Shown: piece after piece, positions 63,333 through 64,000 of the stretch
Numbering within the stretch: the stretch's first letter is position 1
Layout of the letters: every line of letters begins with the position of its first letter
Source of the DNA: Streptomyces neyagawaensis
GTDB taxonomy: Bacteria; Actinomycetota; Actinomycetes; Streptomycetales; Streptomycetaceae
Assembly (NCBI RefSeq): GCF_023516595.1
Contig: NZ_JAMGBG010000065.1
Span: 1 to 64,000, forward strand
Length of the DNA stretch: 64,000 bases
Direction of reading: 5' to 3'
Position numbers and translations under genes: made by a program
The notes under the pieces: model-generated
Database searches by the model: none
What the model was told of the DNA's origin: nothing
The model's input: the letters and a program-made list of their open reading frames with translations, nothing else

Positions 63333-64000
63333 CCCCGCCACTGCCCTGCCGCCCGAGGCCGCCGTGGCCTCGGTGACGCCGATCCGGATCCTGCTGGCCG
63401 ACGACCACGCCCTCGTCCGGCGTGGCGTACGCCTGATCCTGGAGCGGGAACCGGACCTGCGGGTCGTCGCGGAGGCCGGGGACGGTGCGGAGGCCGTCGA
63501 GGCGGCCCGCGGCCAGGACATCGACCTGGCCGTCCTGGACATCGCCATGCCACGGATGACCGGCCTGCAGGCGACCCGCGCGCTGGCCACGCTCAAGCCG
63601 GGCCTGCGCATCCTGATGCTCACCATGCACGACAACGAGCAGTACCTGTTCCAGGCCCTCAAGGCAGGTGCCGGCGGCTATGTGCTGAAGTCCGTCGCCG
63701 ACCGCGATCTGGTCGCCGCGTGCCGTGCCGCGATGCGCGACGAGCCGTTCCTCTACCCCGGCGCGGTCACCGCCCTGATCCGCACTTATCTCGACCGGGT
63801 CCGGCACGGCGAGGAGAACGCCGACAGCCTCCTCACGCCACGGGAGGAAGAGGTCCTCAAGCTCGTCGCCGAGGGCCACTCCTCCAAGGACATCGCCGAC
63901 ATCCTCGTCATCAGCATCAAGACGGTGCACCGCCACCGGGCCAACCTGCTGCAGAAGCTCGGCCTGCGCGACCGGCTGGAACTGACGCGGTACGCGATTC
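63307..64000 (+). CDS. LuxR/NarL-type response regulator (3' partial)
   Basis: The frame starts at the ATG at 63307 and runs open to the right edge, giving 231 codons. The receiver domain (about 25-145) has ILLADDHALVRRGVRLIL with the acidic pair, the phospho-accepting Asp in LAVLDIAMPRMTG, and Thr and Lys in MLTMHD and GGYVLKS. The C-terminal LuxR helix-turn-helix is almost complete: LLTPREEEVLKLVAEGHSSK and ISIKTVHRHRANLLQKLGL. Only the last few residues are missing. It forms the cognate pair with the overlapping kinase and is expected to dimerise on phosphorylation and bind promoters. Confidence 0.9.
   Translation, partial: MPAPAPPPDPATALPPEAAVASVTPIRILLADDHALVRRGVRLILEREPDLRVVAEAGDGAEAVEAARGQDIDLAVLDIAMPRMTGLQATRALATLKPGLRILMLTMHDNEQYLFQALKAGAGGYVLKSVADRDLVAACRAAMRDEPFLYPGAVTALIRTYLDRVRHGEENADSLLTPREEEVLKLVAEGHSSKDIADILVISIKTVHRHRANLLQKLGLRDRLELTRYAI

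Overview
The window comes from a high-GC actinomycete, almost certainly a Streptomyces. G+C is very high with third codon positions mostly G or C, genes are packed with 4-base ATGA/GTGA overlaps, and the cast is typical of the genus: a Streptomyces-type integrase relic, a Tn3-family relic, an MreB-like protein, DksA-like zinc fingers, a PAS/GAF/SpoIIE phosphatase and a large polyketide synthase cluster.

Region A (1-4.6 kb) is the end of a sugar operon of L-fucose type (dehydrogenase tail, aldo/keto reductase, mutarotase, lactonase-type amidohydrolase). It breaks off into relics of a LutA-like and a YtcJ-like gene and is followed by a LacI-family regulator. Region B (5-13.4 kb) is an accessory, decaying island: proteins of unknown function, a gene broken by two frameshifts, a multiply mutated tyrosine integrase, a divergent MFS exporter/TetR pair with a 17-bp palindromic operator, a Tn3 transposase relic with an internal deletion, and a DUF4241-like protein.

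Region C (14.2-53.5 kb) is a hybrid NRPS-PKS biosynthetic cluster. After an AT-rich leader comes a flavoprotein gene closed by a hairpin terminator, a spacer with 18-bp repeats, and then an apparently continuous transcription unit from 16.0 to 51.7 kb: Rieske oxygenase, four assembly-line proteins, a DNA alkylation-repair protein, a small unknown protein, an HDAC-like amidohydrolase, a type II thioesterase and an MFS exporter. A phosphopantetheinyl transferase and two VOC proteins follow. The assembly line reads: formyltransferase-A(glycine code)-PCP; KS-DH-ACP; KS-AT | DH-KR-ACP; KS-DH-ACP; KS-KR-ACP; KS-DH*-ACP; KS-AT | DH-KR-ACP-alpha-oxoamine synthase. My reading is that N-formylglycine starts the chain, as in oxazolomycin and conglobatin type pathways, so a 5-substituted oxazole is a plausible head group. 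A polyene-like chain would follow, released by PLP-dependent decarboxylative condensation with an amino acid to give an alpha-amino ketone. Only two of six extension modules carry an AT, both of malonyl type, and no free-standing AT lies in the window. The second large PKS gene carries one extra C in a C6 run, which breaks its frame.

Region D (53.5-64 kb) is ordinary chromosomal regulation and cell-surface content. It holds a triple zinc-ribbon-like protein, a TetR repressor whose 21-bp operator motif also occurs twice before a VOC gene, a SpoIIE phosphatase, an HxlR regulator diverging from an NmrA-type reductase, a secreted AMIN-like protein, a two-domain SnoaL-like lipoprotein, a short MreB-like protein with two DksA/TraR zinc fingers, and a NarL-type two-component pair cut by the right edge.
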